Shown here: positions 24,958 through 33,949 of the stretch, in pieces | Numbering within the stretch: position 1 is the first letter of the stretch | Layout: each line of letters starts with the position of its first letter | Assembly: GCF_002564105.1 (NCBI RefSeq) | Contig: NZ_PDBX01000001.1 | Location: 2,046,001-2,110,000, forward strand | DNA from: Collimonas sp. PA-H2 | GTDB taxonomy: Bacteria; Pseudomonadota; Gammaproteobacteria; Burkholderiales; Burkholderiaceae_D | Direction of reading: 5' to 3' | Length of the DNA: 64,000 nucleotides | Notes under the pieces: generated by a model | Databases searched by the model: none | What the model was told of the DNA's origin: nothing | The model's input: the letters and a program-made list of their open reading frames with translations, nothing else | Translations under genes and position numbers: made by a program

Positions 24958-25887
24958 ATGAAATTGAATCGCAAATTAGTCGTCCTGGCGCTGTCTTGTG
25001 CTTACGCCAGTGTCGCACTTGCAGGCGCAGTCAAGGGATCCGGCGACTCAGTCTACAAGCCAACCGGCAAAGGTTGGGGCGAACTCGACCTGGACGTGCA
25101 GACGCATGCACAAAAAGCGGCAACCCTGAGGGCGCAGCGCACCGCCAACCTGACCAATCAGGGCGGCCCGGTGATGACCGGACCAAAGAACGTCTACTAC
25201 ATCTGGTACGGCACTTGGGACAGCGCTTCGCAAAACGTACTGACCAACCTTGGCAACCACATCGGCGGCTCGCCTTATTTCAACATCAACACCACATACA
25301 CCGATAAGGCCGGCACGCATGTGCAGAACGTGGTCAACTACGCCGGCACAGCTACCGACAGCGGCTCGCTCGGCACCAAGTTGTCCGATGCGAACATCGA
25401 AACCATCGTCGCCAACAGGATCAATGCCGGCGCATTGCCGCTGGATGCGAACGGCGTCTACTTTGTGCTGACCGACAAGAACACCACTGCAACTTCGGGT
25501 TTCTGCACCCAGTATTGCGGCTGGCATACCAACGCCACGATCAACGGCCAAAACATCAAGTACGCCTTCATCGGCAATCCTGAAACCCAGTGCGCCAGCT
25601 CGTGCGGCGCCAATACGCCAAGCCCGAACAACACGCCGGGTGCGGATGCGATGGCCAGCATCGTTTCGCATGAACTCGAAGAAACGACTACCGATCCGGA
25701 CGGCAACGCCTGGTACGCACTGTCCAACGGCATGGAAAACGGCGACAAATGCGCATGGAATTTCGGCGCCACATCGACCGCCTCCAACGGCGCTGCCTAC
25801 AACCAGACCTTCGGCACCATGAAGTATCTGATTCAGCAGAACTGGACCCTGCTGCCGAGCCAGGCTTGCGCCCAGCACTATCCGTGA
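24958..25887 (+). CDS. Secreted EXORDIUM-like (phosphate-induced protein 1 family) protein
   Basis: 309-residue protein with signal peptide (about 1-22, cleavage after SVALA). The mature part follows the plant EXORDIUM/PHI-1 pattern: VYYIWYGTWD, LTNLGNHIGGSPYFNINTTY, GVYFVLTDKN, SGFCTQYCGWHT, IKYAFIGNPETQC, MASIVSHELEETTTDPDGNA (WYA follows), GDKCAWNFG and MKYLIQQNW. Paired cysteines fit an extracytoplasmic disulfide-bonded protein. HELEE is not a full HExxH zinc site, so protease activity is not implied. In plants the family is linked to brassinosteroid and carbon-starvation growth responses; bacterial members are uncharacterised as far as I know. The preceding leader may control it. Confidence 0.85.
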   Translation: MKLNRKLVVLALSCAYASVALAGAVKGSGDSVYKPTGKGWGELDLDVQTHAQKAATLRAQRTANLTNQGGPVMTGPKNVYYIWYGTWDSASQNVLTNLGNHIGGSPYFNINTTYTDKAGTHVQNVVNYAGTATDSGSLGTKLSDANIETIVANRINAGALPLDANGVYFVLTDKNTTATSGFCTQYCGWHTNATINGQNIKYAFIGNPETQCASSCGANTPSPNNTPGADAMASIVSHELEETTTDPDGNAWYALSNGMENGDKCAWNFGATSTASNGAAYNQTFGTMKYLIQQNWTLLPSQACAQHYP

Positions 25888-25920
25888 TGGCAAGACGGCC
25901 GTGATGTAACATGGAATTCC

Positions 25921-25940
25921 GCCGCGGAGCGCTCCGCGGC
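25921..25940. terminator. Perfect 20-bp palindrome after the EXORDIUM-like gene
   Basis: GCCGCGGAGCGCTCCGCGGC is fully self-complementary and 34 bases past the stop codon. It could fold when transcribed, but there is no T-run behind it, so terminator function is only a guess. Confidence 0.4.
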
Positions 25941-25984
25941 GGAGCTTCCGCTGGTCTTTCCCATTCAATCGCCGAGTCCAAGCC

Positions 25985-26512
25985 ATGAAAAAACTTCCCC
26001 TCCTGCTGGCGCTGCTGCTGGCACACCCGCTATCCGGTTTCGCCCAACAAGCCGCCGCCCCGGTCCAGAGAACCGTACCGACCGTCACCCGCTCGGTGCA
26101 GATTTTCAGCACCCTGGAAAACGAACTGAACGACGCTGTCCAGCAGCGCAATAACGGCATCATCGAGAAACGCCTCGCCGACAACTACGAAATGCGCACC
26201 GCCGCCGCTCCCGGCACGCCGACACCGCGCGCGGAATGGATCGCCAGCGCCCTGAAGCAGGCGCCGTTCGCATCGCAGGTGCAACAGATGGCGGTGCATG
26301 AGTATGACAGCCTGATGGTCGTCAGCTTCCTCTGGTCGCTGGATGTTGTCGCCTCCGATCCGCTGGCAAAGAGCATATTTGTCGTCGACACCTGGAAACA
26401 GGTCGAGGACGACTGGAAACTGGCGACCCGCTACGCGGCGCCGGCCGATGCGCAACACAAGAAGGTACCAGGCGTAGACTTGTCCGCCATCGACGCCAAG
26501 AAAAAATTCTGA
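25985..26512 (+). CDS. Secreted NTF2/DUF4440-like protein
   Basis: 175-residue exported protein: signal peptide MKKLPLLLALLLAHPLSGFA, then a fold pattern typical of NTF2/SnoaL-like small proteins (LENELNDAVQQRNNGIIEKRL, with a conical helix; VHEYDSLMVVSFLWSLDV; DTWKQVEDDWKLATRYAA). No catalytic residues can be named. It lies 45 bases upstream of dsbC in the same direction and may be co-transcribed. Family call is by pattern only. Confidence 0.65.
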   Translation: MKKLPLLLALLLAHPLSGFAQQAAAPVQRTVPTVTRSVQIFSTLENELNDAVQQRNNGIIEKRLADNYEMRTAAAPGTPTPRAEWIASALKQAPFASQVQQMAVHEYDSLMVVSFLWSLDVVASDPLAKSIFVVDTWKQVEDDWKLATRYAAPADAQHKKVPGVDLSAIDAKKKF

Positions 26513-26557
26513 CGCCGCAACCTGTCTCGTTTAGTCTTTTTTACCAATGGGAACGCC

Positions 26558-27277
26558 ATGACCCGCTTCAAAAAAACCTTGCTCCTGCTGCTTGTCCTGG
26601 CAGCCACCAACGCCAGCGCCGAGACCGCGCAAGAAGCCCGCATCAAGAAACTGATCGAGCCGCGCATGGGTGTCGGCATCAAGGTCGATTCGATCAGCAA
26701 GACGCCGTATGGCGGACTGTATGAAGTGCGCACCAACGGCGACATCTTCTACACCGATGAAAACGCCGACTACATCGTGGTCGGCAAAGTCATCGACAGC
26801 CATACCTACAAGGATTTGACCAAGGAAAGAGTGGACCAGCTGGCGGTGATCAATTTCGCCGACCTGCCGCTCGATGCAGCAGTCAAGACCGTCAAGGGCA
26901 ATGGCAAGCGAGTGCTGGCGATCTTCGAAGATCCGAACTGCCCCTACTGCAAGAACCTGCACAAGACCCTGCAGGAAATCGACAATGTGACGGTCTACAC
27001 CTTCCTGCTCAATATCCTGTCCGACGATTCGGTAGTGAAGTCGCGCGATATCTGGTGCTCGGCAGACCGCAGCAAGGCCTGGAACGACTGGATGACCAAC
27101 GGCAAAGCCGCAGCGGCGGTCGCGGCGGCCTGCCCGACGCCCAACGACCAGGTGCTGGCCTTAGGCAAGAAGCTGCGCATCGTCGGCACGCCTACCGTGT
27201 ATTTCGCCGACGGCAGCCGCACCGGCAGCGCGCTCGACGCCAAGGCCCTGGAGCAGAAACTGGCGTCCCTGAAGTAA
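26558..27277 (+). CDS. dsbC: Thiol:disulfide interchange protein DsbC
   Basis: 239-residue periplasmic disulfide isomerase. Signal peptide to about residue 21, an N-terminal dimerisation domain (IKVDSISKTPYGGLYEV and TDENADYIVVGKVID), then a thioredoxin-like domain with active site CPYC at 128-131 (CGYC in E. coli) and the cis-proline VGTPTVYFADG. A second cysteine pair (near 168 and 193) is also conserved in DsbC. The neighbouring secreted proteins carry several cysteines and could be clients. Confidence 0.93.
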   Translation: MTRFKKTLLLLLVLAATNASAETAQEARIKKLIEPRMGVGIKVDSISKTPYGGLYEVRTNGDIFYTDENADYIVVGKVIDSHTYKDLTKERVDQLAVINFADLPLDAAVKTVKGNGKRVLAIFEDPNCPYCKNLHKTLQEIDNVTVYTFLLNILSDDSVVKSRDIWCSADRSKAWNDWMTNGKAAAAVAAACPTPNDQVLALGKKLRIVGTPTVYFADGSRTGSALDAKALEQKLASLK

Positions 27278-27294
27278 GCTTGGCGTCCCGTTAG

Positions 27295-28338
27295 TCAACG
27301 GCGGTTGCGGCGACTCCAGGCTTCCAGGAAGGCCAGCGTCACGCTGGCCTCGTTGGTTTCCGCCAGGCCGCTGCCGAAGAAAGCGCCGACATCCTTGAAA
27401 TCATTGCCGCCGGCCAGGTCCGACAAACTGCGGAACGCGATGAAAGGCACGCGGTTGGCGTAAGCCACCTGTGCAAATGCAGCGGTTTCCATATCCACCA
27501 CTTGCGCCTGCAGATTGTCGTAGAGATAGGTGCGGTATCCCGGATTGGCCAGGAAAGCGCTGCCGGAAACGCCGCGCCCGCCTACCCGCAGCTCAGGCTG
27601 GACGCTGACGCACAAGGAGGGATTCTTCGGCCCACATTTCGCCAGCGCCGGCTTGAGCCGACGCGCCAGCGCCAGCATTTCAGGATCGGCCTGGAAATCG
27701 AAACGAAATTCTCCTTGCGGCGCATTGCTGGCATTCATCACGAAATTGTCGCGCATGAACAGGCCGCTGCTGAGCGGACCGTTTGGTGTATTGAATTTGA
27801 AATCCGGCCGCGGCTTGCCGTTCTCGCTCGCCAGCTTGACGCCCAGGCAGCTGACATCGCCGGCCGCGCCGCAGGGTGCAGGCAGACTGCCGTCACCGTT
27901 CCAGTAAACTTCCATCGGCATCGCCCAGCTCTCCGGCACGATCACGTCGCCGACATGGCTGGCCGGATTGACGCCACCGGCAATGCCGCTCATCAGCAAA
28001 CGCTCAATATGGAAATGATTCATCATCAGCTGCGTCACCATGGTGGCGTTGACCACGCTGACGCCGCTCAGCACGATCACCACCGGATTGCCGCGCAGCT
28101 CGCCAGTGGTAAACCGGTTACCGTTGACTTTCCAGTCGCGCTTTTTCTGCGTCTGCTCCAACAGGATATCGGCTTCGGCGCCGAACGCCGAGACGATGCC
28201 AATGCGCGGCTTGCACTCGCTCAGGCAATGATTTTCCGCGCGCGGCGCAGCGCTGGCAGCAGTTGTCAGGGCAGCGCCAAGCAGCAAGGCGCAAGCGCTA
28301 CGGCGCAGCATGTTGAATACAGGAAGGTGGGCAGGCAA
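27295..28338 (-). CDS. Exported MTA/SAH nucleosidase-like phosphorylase-superfamily protein
   Basis: 347-residue member of the purine nucleoside phosphorylase superfamily with an N-terminal signal peptide (LLLGAALTTAASAAP). Core motifs: IGIVSAFGAEADILLEQ, LSGVSVVNATMVTQ, MSGIAGGV and the ribose-binding QVVDMETAAFAQVA with the MET motif, then FRSLSDLAGG. A cytoplasmic enzyme would lack the signal, so a periplasmic nucleosidase is likely. The TTG at 28338 has AAGGA about 6 bases upstream; the ATG at 28311 also fits the signal peptide. An inserted segment (about 150-260) with cysteines is longer than in MtnN. Confidence 0.8.
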   Translation of the reverse strand: MPAHLPVFNMLRRSACALLLGAALTTAASAAPRAENHCLSECKPRIGIVSAFGAEADILLEQTQKKRDWKVNGNRFTTGELRGNPVVIVLSGVSVVNATMVTQLMMNHFHIERLLMSGIAGGVNPASHVGDVIVPESWAMPMEVYWNGDGSLPAPCGAAGDVSCLGVKLASENGKPRPDFKFNTPNGPLSSGLFMRDNFVMNASNAPQGEFRFDFQADPEMLALARRLKPALAKCGPKNPSLCVSVQPELRVGGRGVSGSAFLANPGYRTYLYDNLQAQVVDMETAAFAQVAYANRVPFIAFRSLSDLAGGNDFKDVGAFFGSGLAETNEASVTLAFLEAWSRRNRR

Positions 28339-28410
28339 GGGATTTCCTTTCGCTTAATGGACTGATGCAGCGGACAGCATAACCCAGGGAACATCTTGCA
28401 GAAAAGGCCA

Positions 28411-28959
28411 TTAAGGCATTTCCACTCCGGATATCGACCGAGGAACAGACGATCCGACGCGACGGCGCCACAGCAGCAAGCCGATCGCATAGGCGACGTA
28501 GTAGCCGGCCAGGATGCCGAAGATCAGCAAAGTCAGCGGGCTGCCGGAAAATTCGGCCGATGAAAAGGTATTCGACGCCGACGCCGAATAGAGAAGCACG
28601 CCGCGATAAACGAGGCGGCCGATGAACAGCGCCGACAGCGCTATACCCAGATGAAGGCTCGGCGTGTAAAACAGCCCCTCTGGCGTTTGCTCGAACCTGG
28701 TCAGCCTGATGCCATACCAGCCCAGGGCGGCGCCGGCCGCTGTCCCGCCCAGCAGTGCCGCCGCATGCATAGGGTGCACGGCGGCGCCAAGCAGCAGGGC
28801 CGCGATCAGGATGCTGAAAAAAATTATGCGGATCCAGGTTCGCCGATTCGACATTTTCTGGCGCCCGATCATGCGCCGGGTGCGCGAGTACAGGCGCCAA
28901 ACCACCAGCGCGGCAATGCCGGCATAAACCACCAGGGAAGGATGAGCGGGAATCGCCAT
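28411..28959 (-). CDS. CcdC-like (DUF1453) membrane protein
   Basis: 182-residue protein with four or five membrane segments (HPSLVVYAGIAALVVWRLY; IIFFSILIAALLLGAAV; HAAALLGGTAAGAALGW; LGIALSALFIGRLVY; LLIFGILAGYYVAYAIGLLL, each shown in part). The motif GIRLTRFEQTPEGLFYTPSL fits the CcdC/DUF1453 group. ATG 28959 has GGAG about 9 bases upstream and removes a non-hydrophobic 14-residue extension. It lies 51 bases after the transglutaminase-like gene on the same strand and could be the fifth gene of the SMC operon. Confidence 0.7.
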   Translation of the reverse strand: MAIPAHPSLVVYAGIAALVVWRLYSRTRRMIGRQKMSNRRTWIRIIFFSILIAALLLGAAVHPMHAAALLGGTAAGAALGWYGIRLTRFEQTPEGLFYTPSLHLGIALSALFIGRLVYRGVLLYSASASNTFSSAEFSGSPLTLLIFGILAGYYVAYAIGLLLWRRRVGSSVPRSISGVEMP

Positions 28960-29010
28960 GCGTTTAACTCCAAAGGCTGAAGAATCAGTTAATGGGATCA
29001 AGTCAGCGGA

Positions 29011-29604
29011 TCAATTCAGCGGATGAGCCGAGATCAGTTCAATATCGGGCAGGTTTTCAGCGACTTCCCGCACAGAAGAATACGCCAATAATGCATGTAC
29101 CACCTGCGGCAAGGGCTCTGCCCAGATTTCCGGCAAGTCCCGTTCCTGCTCCGCCAGCACCGGAAACGCCAACCGCTCCAGCGGCGGCATGAATTGCGCA
29201 TCGACGCCCGGCTTGTTGCCGCGCGCATCGATGCGGTACCAGCCGTGGTTCTTCAGGTACACCGCATTCAAGCCATGCAGGCAGAACGGCGGCCCTTCCA
29301 TGCCCACCGACAGGCGCTGGTAGCACAAGCCGACCGGAATCCCGTTGCTACGCAACAGCGCCGCCAGCAGATGGCTCTTGGCGTAGCAATATCCCGTGCC
29401 GTGGATTAATACATCGGAAGCGCGGCAAGTCACCGGATCGCGCTTGAAATCCCAGCTGTGCTGGATGGCGTCGCGCACGAATTCGAAGCAGGCTTTGACC
29501 ACTTCCTCTTCGCTGGCGCAGCCATTCGCCAGGGCGGTCGCTTTGGCGGCTACTTGCGGGTGGTCGCCGTCGATGTAAGTACTGAATGCCAAGTAGGGTT
29601 TCAC
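29011..29604 (-). CDS. Transglutaminase-like cysteine peptidase-fold protein
   Basis: 197-residue soluble protein with an intact transglutaminase-like triad: C73 in GTGYCYAKSHLLAALLRSNG, H110 in PFCLHGLNAVYL and D126 in WYRIDARGN. The fold is used by peptidases, amidases and cross-linking enzymes. Its start overlaps the stop of the SMC ATPase gene by 4 bases, so translation is probably coupled. In nuclease-bearing relatives of the operon this position would be held by JetD/MksG; this protein is unrelated to JetD. Similar standalone proteins are common in Burkholderiales, so the coupling may be incidental. Confidence 0.85.
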   Translation of the reverse strand: MKPYLAFSTYIDGDHPQVAAKATALANGCASEEEVVKACFEFVRDAIQHSWDFKRDPVTCRASDVLIHGTGYCYAKSHLLAALLRSNGIPVGLCYQRLSVGMEGPPFCLHGLNAVYLKNHGWYRIDARGNKPGVDAQFMPPLERLAFPVLAEQERDLPEIWAEPLPQVVHALLAYSSVREVAENLPDIELISAHPLN

Positions 29605-32600
29605 GCCGCCTGCTCCGCCGCTTCAAAATTGATTTGCGCCTGCTCACGCACCTGGGCTCGCCGCAGTTCCCACAGCTCGCGCAATTTGTCCGAACGCAGT
29701 TCGCGCTCATCCGACTCGGAGACGAAGCCGACCTCGCCGTTGCCGTCGGCGACGGTGCGGCTGAAACTCCATTCGCGCGAGAATTCCGGCTTGATGGCGC
29801 CGGCGTGCTTGGTCGGCATGGCGCAGATCAGCTGCATACCGAGGTTATCTCTCAGGAATTTCAAGACATCGCGCGCGCGGCCTTCATCCATCTTGGCGAA
29901 CGATTCATCGTTGACCAGCAGATGCAAACTATTGCCCTTCTCGAAACGCTTGAGACGGTTGGTCACCACGGCGGCGTGGATGATGTAGGCAGGTGTTTCC
30001 AGCTGACCGCCGGAACCGGTGCCCCATTCCGACAAACGCACGTGCGAGCCGGTATCGGATTCCTTGTATATTTCGTAGCGGCGGTAGTTGCGATAATCGG
30101 CAACGCGCTGCAACTCCTTGACCGCCTTGTCTTCATCGTCCGACAACAGCAATTGCACCAGGCGGTCGCGCACCAGGCAGTTCTCCGCGCTCAAGGCGGG
30201 ATCGGCAAACAGGCTGCTGCTGGCTTCCTGGGTATCCGCCATTTCCGAAGTGGCGCAAAAGAAGTCATAGTAAGCCTTGAATTCCGGAATCCATTCCGAC
30301 CAGTCGATGCGGAATTTGTCGGTGCCGAACTTGAGCTTGTCGAGTTCGGTGTTCAGCGTTTTCAGGGTACGCACACCGGTATCGACCGCATTCCGGATCT
30401 CGTAACAGAACTGCTTGGTAAAGACGTCGTTGAACGAGGATTCGGCAGTGCGCAGCTGTTCCAGGTTCTTGATCAGGCCGATGTCCTTCTGCCGCGTCAG
30501 CTGCGCGCGGGTGCGTTCCTGCAAGTTCACCATCATGGCGTACAGCGGCGTGAAATCGCCATCGCGCAGGTCTTCGCCCTGGGCTACTTCAAAGCGTTCG
30601 TCGATGCGGGCGTGGGCGTGGTACTCGCCCAGCGCATTGCGGGCATCGCCGTACAGCTGCCAGCTGAGCGCAGTCTGCTTGCCGACATTGTTCGATGCCT
30701 GCGTCTGCGAATAGCTGCCGTCGTTGATCCAGCCGGCCACTTCATCGGTCACGGCAGTGAACGACAGGCTGCCGTTGACGATGCACAGCTGGCGCAGGCG
30801 TTCGCTGTCGGTGTCGACCCGGGTCTGCTTGCCGCCCAGGCCCAAATTCAGGCGGGTAATCGACGCCTGATGTCCCTGGATGGCTTTTTCATGGCCGCCG
30901 ATATTCTTGCTGCATGCGGTCTTGCGCGCTTCCAGCGCGGCGATTTCGAGGCTGAGCGCCTGCGCTTCGTCTTCCAGCTTGCTGACCTGGGTCAGGTCGA
31001 GCCGGCTCATGTCCTGGCGCGCGGCGTCCAGCTGCCGCACCAGGCTTTCGAGATCATCGATGGCGGCGAACGAAGGACATTGCAACTGCCCCATCAGGGC
31101 CAGCGCGCCTTGCAGTTCGCGCAGCTGGGCGCGGATCTGCGTCAGTTCCTGCTCGGCCTGCGCATGCTCCTGTTCGGCGCGCTGCTTGGCCAGGCGCTTG
31201 GCTTCCTGGCCGAACACCAGCATGTCGGTATCGGTAGTGAACATAGTGCGCGAACCGCTGCCCTTGCCGTCCTTGGTCAGGCCGCGCGAGGTGTGGCGCA
31301 GCGCTTCGGTATCGGCGACCTTGACCACCTGGCCGAACTGGTCGTGCAGGTAGGCGTGGGCAATCGGATGCTCGGTGCTGAGTTCGTGGATGATCGAATC
31401 ACTCGGAGTTCTTTCGACTTTCAGGTTCTTCAGGCAGAAGCTGCCCTGGATCACATTGGCGCGCAGTTTTTTCTGGCGCACGAAGTCGATCGCCTTGCCT
31501 TCCCAGGCCTGGTCCACCACCAGGTTGAAACGGGCGCCGCCGAGATAGCCTTCGATCGCCGCCTGCCATTCGGCTGAGGCCGGCTCGACCAGGTCGCACA
31601 GCACCTGGGCGCGGGCGGCGCCGAGTTCGGCACGGAACTCCTTCAATGCGTGGCGGATATGTGCGGGATAATCGGCGCCGCCTTCGGCCAGGTTGGCTTT
31701 GCGCGAAGCAGCGTCCTTTTCGCGTCGCAAAGCCTCATGCTCGCCGGCGCGCAACTGCGCGATTTGCGTGTGCAAAGCCGAGACAAAACTCTTCTCGGTG
31801 CCGGCCAGCGCGCCGTGCAATTTCACCAGCGCGGCGTCGATGCCTTCAAAGTCGTTGACCAGCATCAGCGATTTCAGCACGTCGACCTGCTCGGCCTTGG
31901 CCAGTTCGCCGATGCTGCGCAGATGGCTGGCAATCTCCAGCGTGCCGGCAGCGGCCAGCGCCAGCACGACCTGGCGGGCGGCATCGGCAATGTCCTTTTG
32001 CTCCGACGGAATCTGCATGCCGGCGACGTTGCGCGCCGCGCTATCCAGCTGCTGCGCCGTCTGCGCGTTATGCAACAGCGAATTGAAGACGGCCTTGATC
32101 TTGCCATCGCATTGTTCGATCTGGTTCTGGATCCTGGTCTTCTGCTCGGCGGCGGGAATCCCCATCATCTGCGCGTGGATCTGCGTCAGGCTGCGGTTCT
32201 TGGCGTTGCGGTCCTGCTCCAGCTTGTCGACGCTCTCGCTTTCATCGTCGATGAGCGCTTGCAAACCCTCGATCGCAGAGGTTGCTGCTTCCAGCTGGCG
32301 CTGGTCTTCGCGCAAGGCCAGCGACGACGCCAGCAGCTGCGACTGGCTGGCGGCCTGATGCGCGCGCGCGGTGTCGCTGACGGCTTTGCCCAGCAGCTCC
32401 AGGCGCTTGACGTTGTCGCTCAGGCGTTCGCCTTCCTTGCGCAGCTCGTTGACTTGGCGCATCAGCTTGCTGATCTGGCCGATGCGCTGTCCCAGCTGGG
32501 TGGTGTCGAGTTCCAGGATCTGATGCTTGACCAGGTCGTCGACGCTGCCGATAGGCTTGTGCGCGATCGACTGGCTCCAGGCGCTGGCTGCGCTTTCGGC

Positions 32601-33224
32601 TTCGGCGAAGGAGACGGTTTTCTGGCCGCGGAAGCGGCCGTACAGCTGGCACAGGTACTCGCGCTTGCTGTCGCGGAAGTTGGTGACGCCGTGATATTTC
32701 CCGGACAGATGGCGTTCGATCTTTTCCACCGCCACCACCGCCATGCCGCCGTCGATCTCGGTCGAAGTCAGGTCGCCTAGCTGCAGGGCGACGCCATCGA
32801 TGATCAGCAGCGCCAGCCGTTCCGATACCGCCTGACGGCGTTCGCCGGCGCCGTCGACGCGCGCCGAAGCCGCCACCAGCGCGGTGAACTCGCGTCCCTC
32901 CTCGCCCTCGCTCGGCTTGAACACCGCGGCCACATAGCCGTGTGCGCCGTTGGGACGAGCGAACAGATTATCCTCGGCGCCGACTACATAGGACCACAGG
33001 CTGCGCTTGGTCTTGCCGTTGCGCGCGCCCTGGGTGGTCTCATCCTGCCCCGGGTTATAGCTGAAAATATTCTGGTAGACCGCGGTCATCACGGTTTGCA
33101 AGGCATCCAGCATGGTCGATTTGCCGGAACCTGTAGGGCCGGTCAGCAAGGTCATATTGCCCATCGGGTATTCCTGCGAGCGCAACGCTCCCCAGTTCAC
33201 CAGGATCAGTTTATCCAGCTTCAT
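29601..33224 (-). CDS. SMC-like ATPase of MksB/JetC type
   Basis: 1207-residue SMC-family ATPase. Walker A GPTGSGKST at 29-37 follows the N-terminal LILVNWGALRSQEYPMGNMT; the centre is long coiled-coil sequence (about 250-500 and 680-850) around a hinge-like region (about 520-660); the C-terminal head has the signature GTGSGGQ (near 1068-1074) and Walker B LHLLVNDESFAKMD (near 1100-1113). This matches the SMC subunit of MksBEF/Wadjet (JetC) complexes rather than Smc or SbcC. It overlaps the KITE gene by 4 bases and the transglutaminase-like gene by 4. Such complexes extrude DNA loops and, with a nuclease partner, cut plasmids. Confidence 0.88.
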   Translation of the reverse strand: MKLDKLILVNWGALRSQEYPMGNMTLLTGPTGSGKSTMLDALQTVMTAVYQNIFSYNPGQDETTQGARNGKTKRSLWSYVVGAEDNLFARPNGAHGYVAAVFKPSEGEEGREFTALVAASARVDGAGERRQAVSERLALLIIDGVALQLGDLTSTEIDGGMAVVAVEKIERHLSGKYHGVTNFRDSKREYLCQLYGRFRGQKTVSFAEAESAASAWSQSIAHKPIGSVDDLVKHQILELDTTQLGQRIGQISKLMRQVNELRKEGERLSDNVKRLELLGKAVSDTARAHQAASQSQLLASSLALREDQRQLEAATSAIEGLQALIDDESESVDKLEQDRNAKNRSLTQIHAQMMGIPAAEQKTRIQNQIEQCDGKIKAVFNSLLHNAQTAQQLDSAARNVAGMQIPSEQKDIADAARQVVLALAAAGTLEIASHLRSIGELAKAEQVDVLKSLMLVNDFEGIDAALVKLHGALAGTEKSFVSALHTQIAQLRAGEHEALRREKDAASRKANLAEGGADYPAHIRHALKEFRAELGAARAQVLCDLVEPASAEWQAAIEGYLGGARFNLVVDQAWEGKAIDFVRQKKLRANVIQGSFCLKNLKVERTPSDSIIHELSTEHPIAHAYLHDQFGQVVKVADTEALRHTSRGLTKDGKGSGSRTMFTTDTDMLVFGQEAKRLAKQRAEQEHAQAEQELTQIRAQLRELQGALALMGQLQCPSFAAIDDLESLVRQLDAARQDMSRLDLTQVSKLEDEAQALSLEIAALEARKTACSKNIGGHEKAIQGHQASITRLNLGLGGKQTRVDTDSERLRQLCIVNGSLSFTAVTDEVAGWINDGSYSQTQASNNVGKQTALSWQLYGDARNALGEYHAHARIDERFEVAQGEDLRDGDFTPLYAMMVNLQERTRAQLTRQKDIGLIKNLEQLRTAESSFNDVFTKQFCYEIRNAVDTGVRTLKTLNTELDKLKFGTDKFRIDWSEWIPEFKAYYDFFCATSEMADTQEASSSLFADPALSAENCLVRDRLVQLLLSDDEDKAVKELQRVADYRNYRRYEIYKESDTGSHVRLSEWGTGSGGQLETPAYIIHAAVVTNRLKRFEKGNSLHLLVNDESFAKMDEGRARDVLKFLRDNLGMQLICAMPTKHAGAIKPEFSREWSFSRTVADGNGEVGFVSESDERELRSDKLRELWELRRAQVREQAQINFEAAEQAA

Positions 33225-33949
33225 TCCACGTTTCCTTCAATGCTTTCTTCTTGCTCTTCCATCACCGCTGGCACGCTGGCCTGTTCATCGTCGCTCGCTG
33301 CACCGAGCGGCAGCGGCTCGGATTCCAGCGCCGCTTCCAGCATATCGTCGCTGATGATGCCGAGGATGGTCGGCCGGATCGCCAGCAGCGCGTCCTCGTC
33401 ATCCATGGAGAAATTGGCGGCCAGGCGAATCAGGCGATGCCGCTTGAGGTCGTTGAGCAAACGCTGGCGTTCCACATTGGTGGGCGGCAGCGCCCGTTTC
33501 AATTGCGTCTGCAAGGTCGCCGACAGTTCTTCGAAGCGGGTCAGCACTTCGCCCGCATCGGTGAGGCGGTTGCCGCCCTCCGACAAGCCTTGCTGGTACT
33601 GGAAACGCAGCGCCAGCGCGGCGGCGACGAAATCCGGCGACAGTCGGGCGCGCAATCCTGGCACCGACTCCAGGCCGTCTTCCGGCATGCCCGGCACTTC
33701 GGCGCCGGGCGCATACAAGCGGAAAAACTCGCCCTTCAGATTGTGCTCAAGGCGGAAACCGGCGAGCTGGAAATAGTCGTGCAGGCAGGCTTCGATGCGG
33801 CGCGCATCGTCGTACAGGCGTTGCTCGACGCCGTCTTCCTCGCGGATCACGATGCCGGCGGCAAACAGGCGGCCGACGATTTCGCGGAAACGCTCCAGCG
33901 GCAGGTTGTGCAGCGCCAGTTGCTCTTGCAATGCTTCAATCAGTGTCAT
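33221..33949 (-). CDS. KITE subunit of MksE/JetB type (DUF4194-like)
   Basis: 242-residue protein with paired winged-helix character: ERFREIVGRLFAAGIVIREE near the N-terminus and LKRHRLIRLAANFSMDDEDA (about 170-190). The C-terminal ~40 residues are acidic and probably disordered. Position between the kleisin-like and SMC-like genes, with overlaps of 14 and 4 bases, fits the JetB/MksE subunit, which docks to the kleisin and helps bind DNA. The family call depends heavily on operon context. Confidence 0.82.
   Translation of the reverse strand: MTLIEALQEQLALHNLPLERFREIVGRLFAAGIVIREEDGVEQRLYDDARRIEACLHDYFQLAGFRLEHNLKGEFFRLYAPGAEVPGMPEDGLESVPGLRARLSPDFVAAALALRFQYQQGLSEGGNRLTDAGEVLTRFEELSATLQTQLKRALPPTNVERQRLLNDLKRHRLIRLAANFSMDDEDALLAIRPTILGIISDDMLEAALESEPLPLGAASDDEQASVPAVMEEQEESIEGNVE

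Noticed and set aside
29586..31577. 663-codon plus-strand frame opposite the SMC ATPase gene
   Set aside because: Composition shadow of the SMC gene; rich in repeated Val/Ala/Gln and with no family resemblance.
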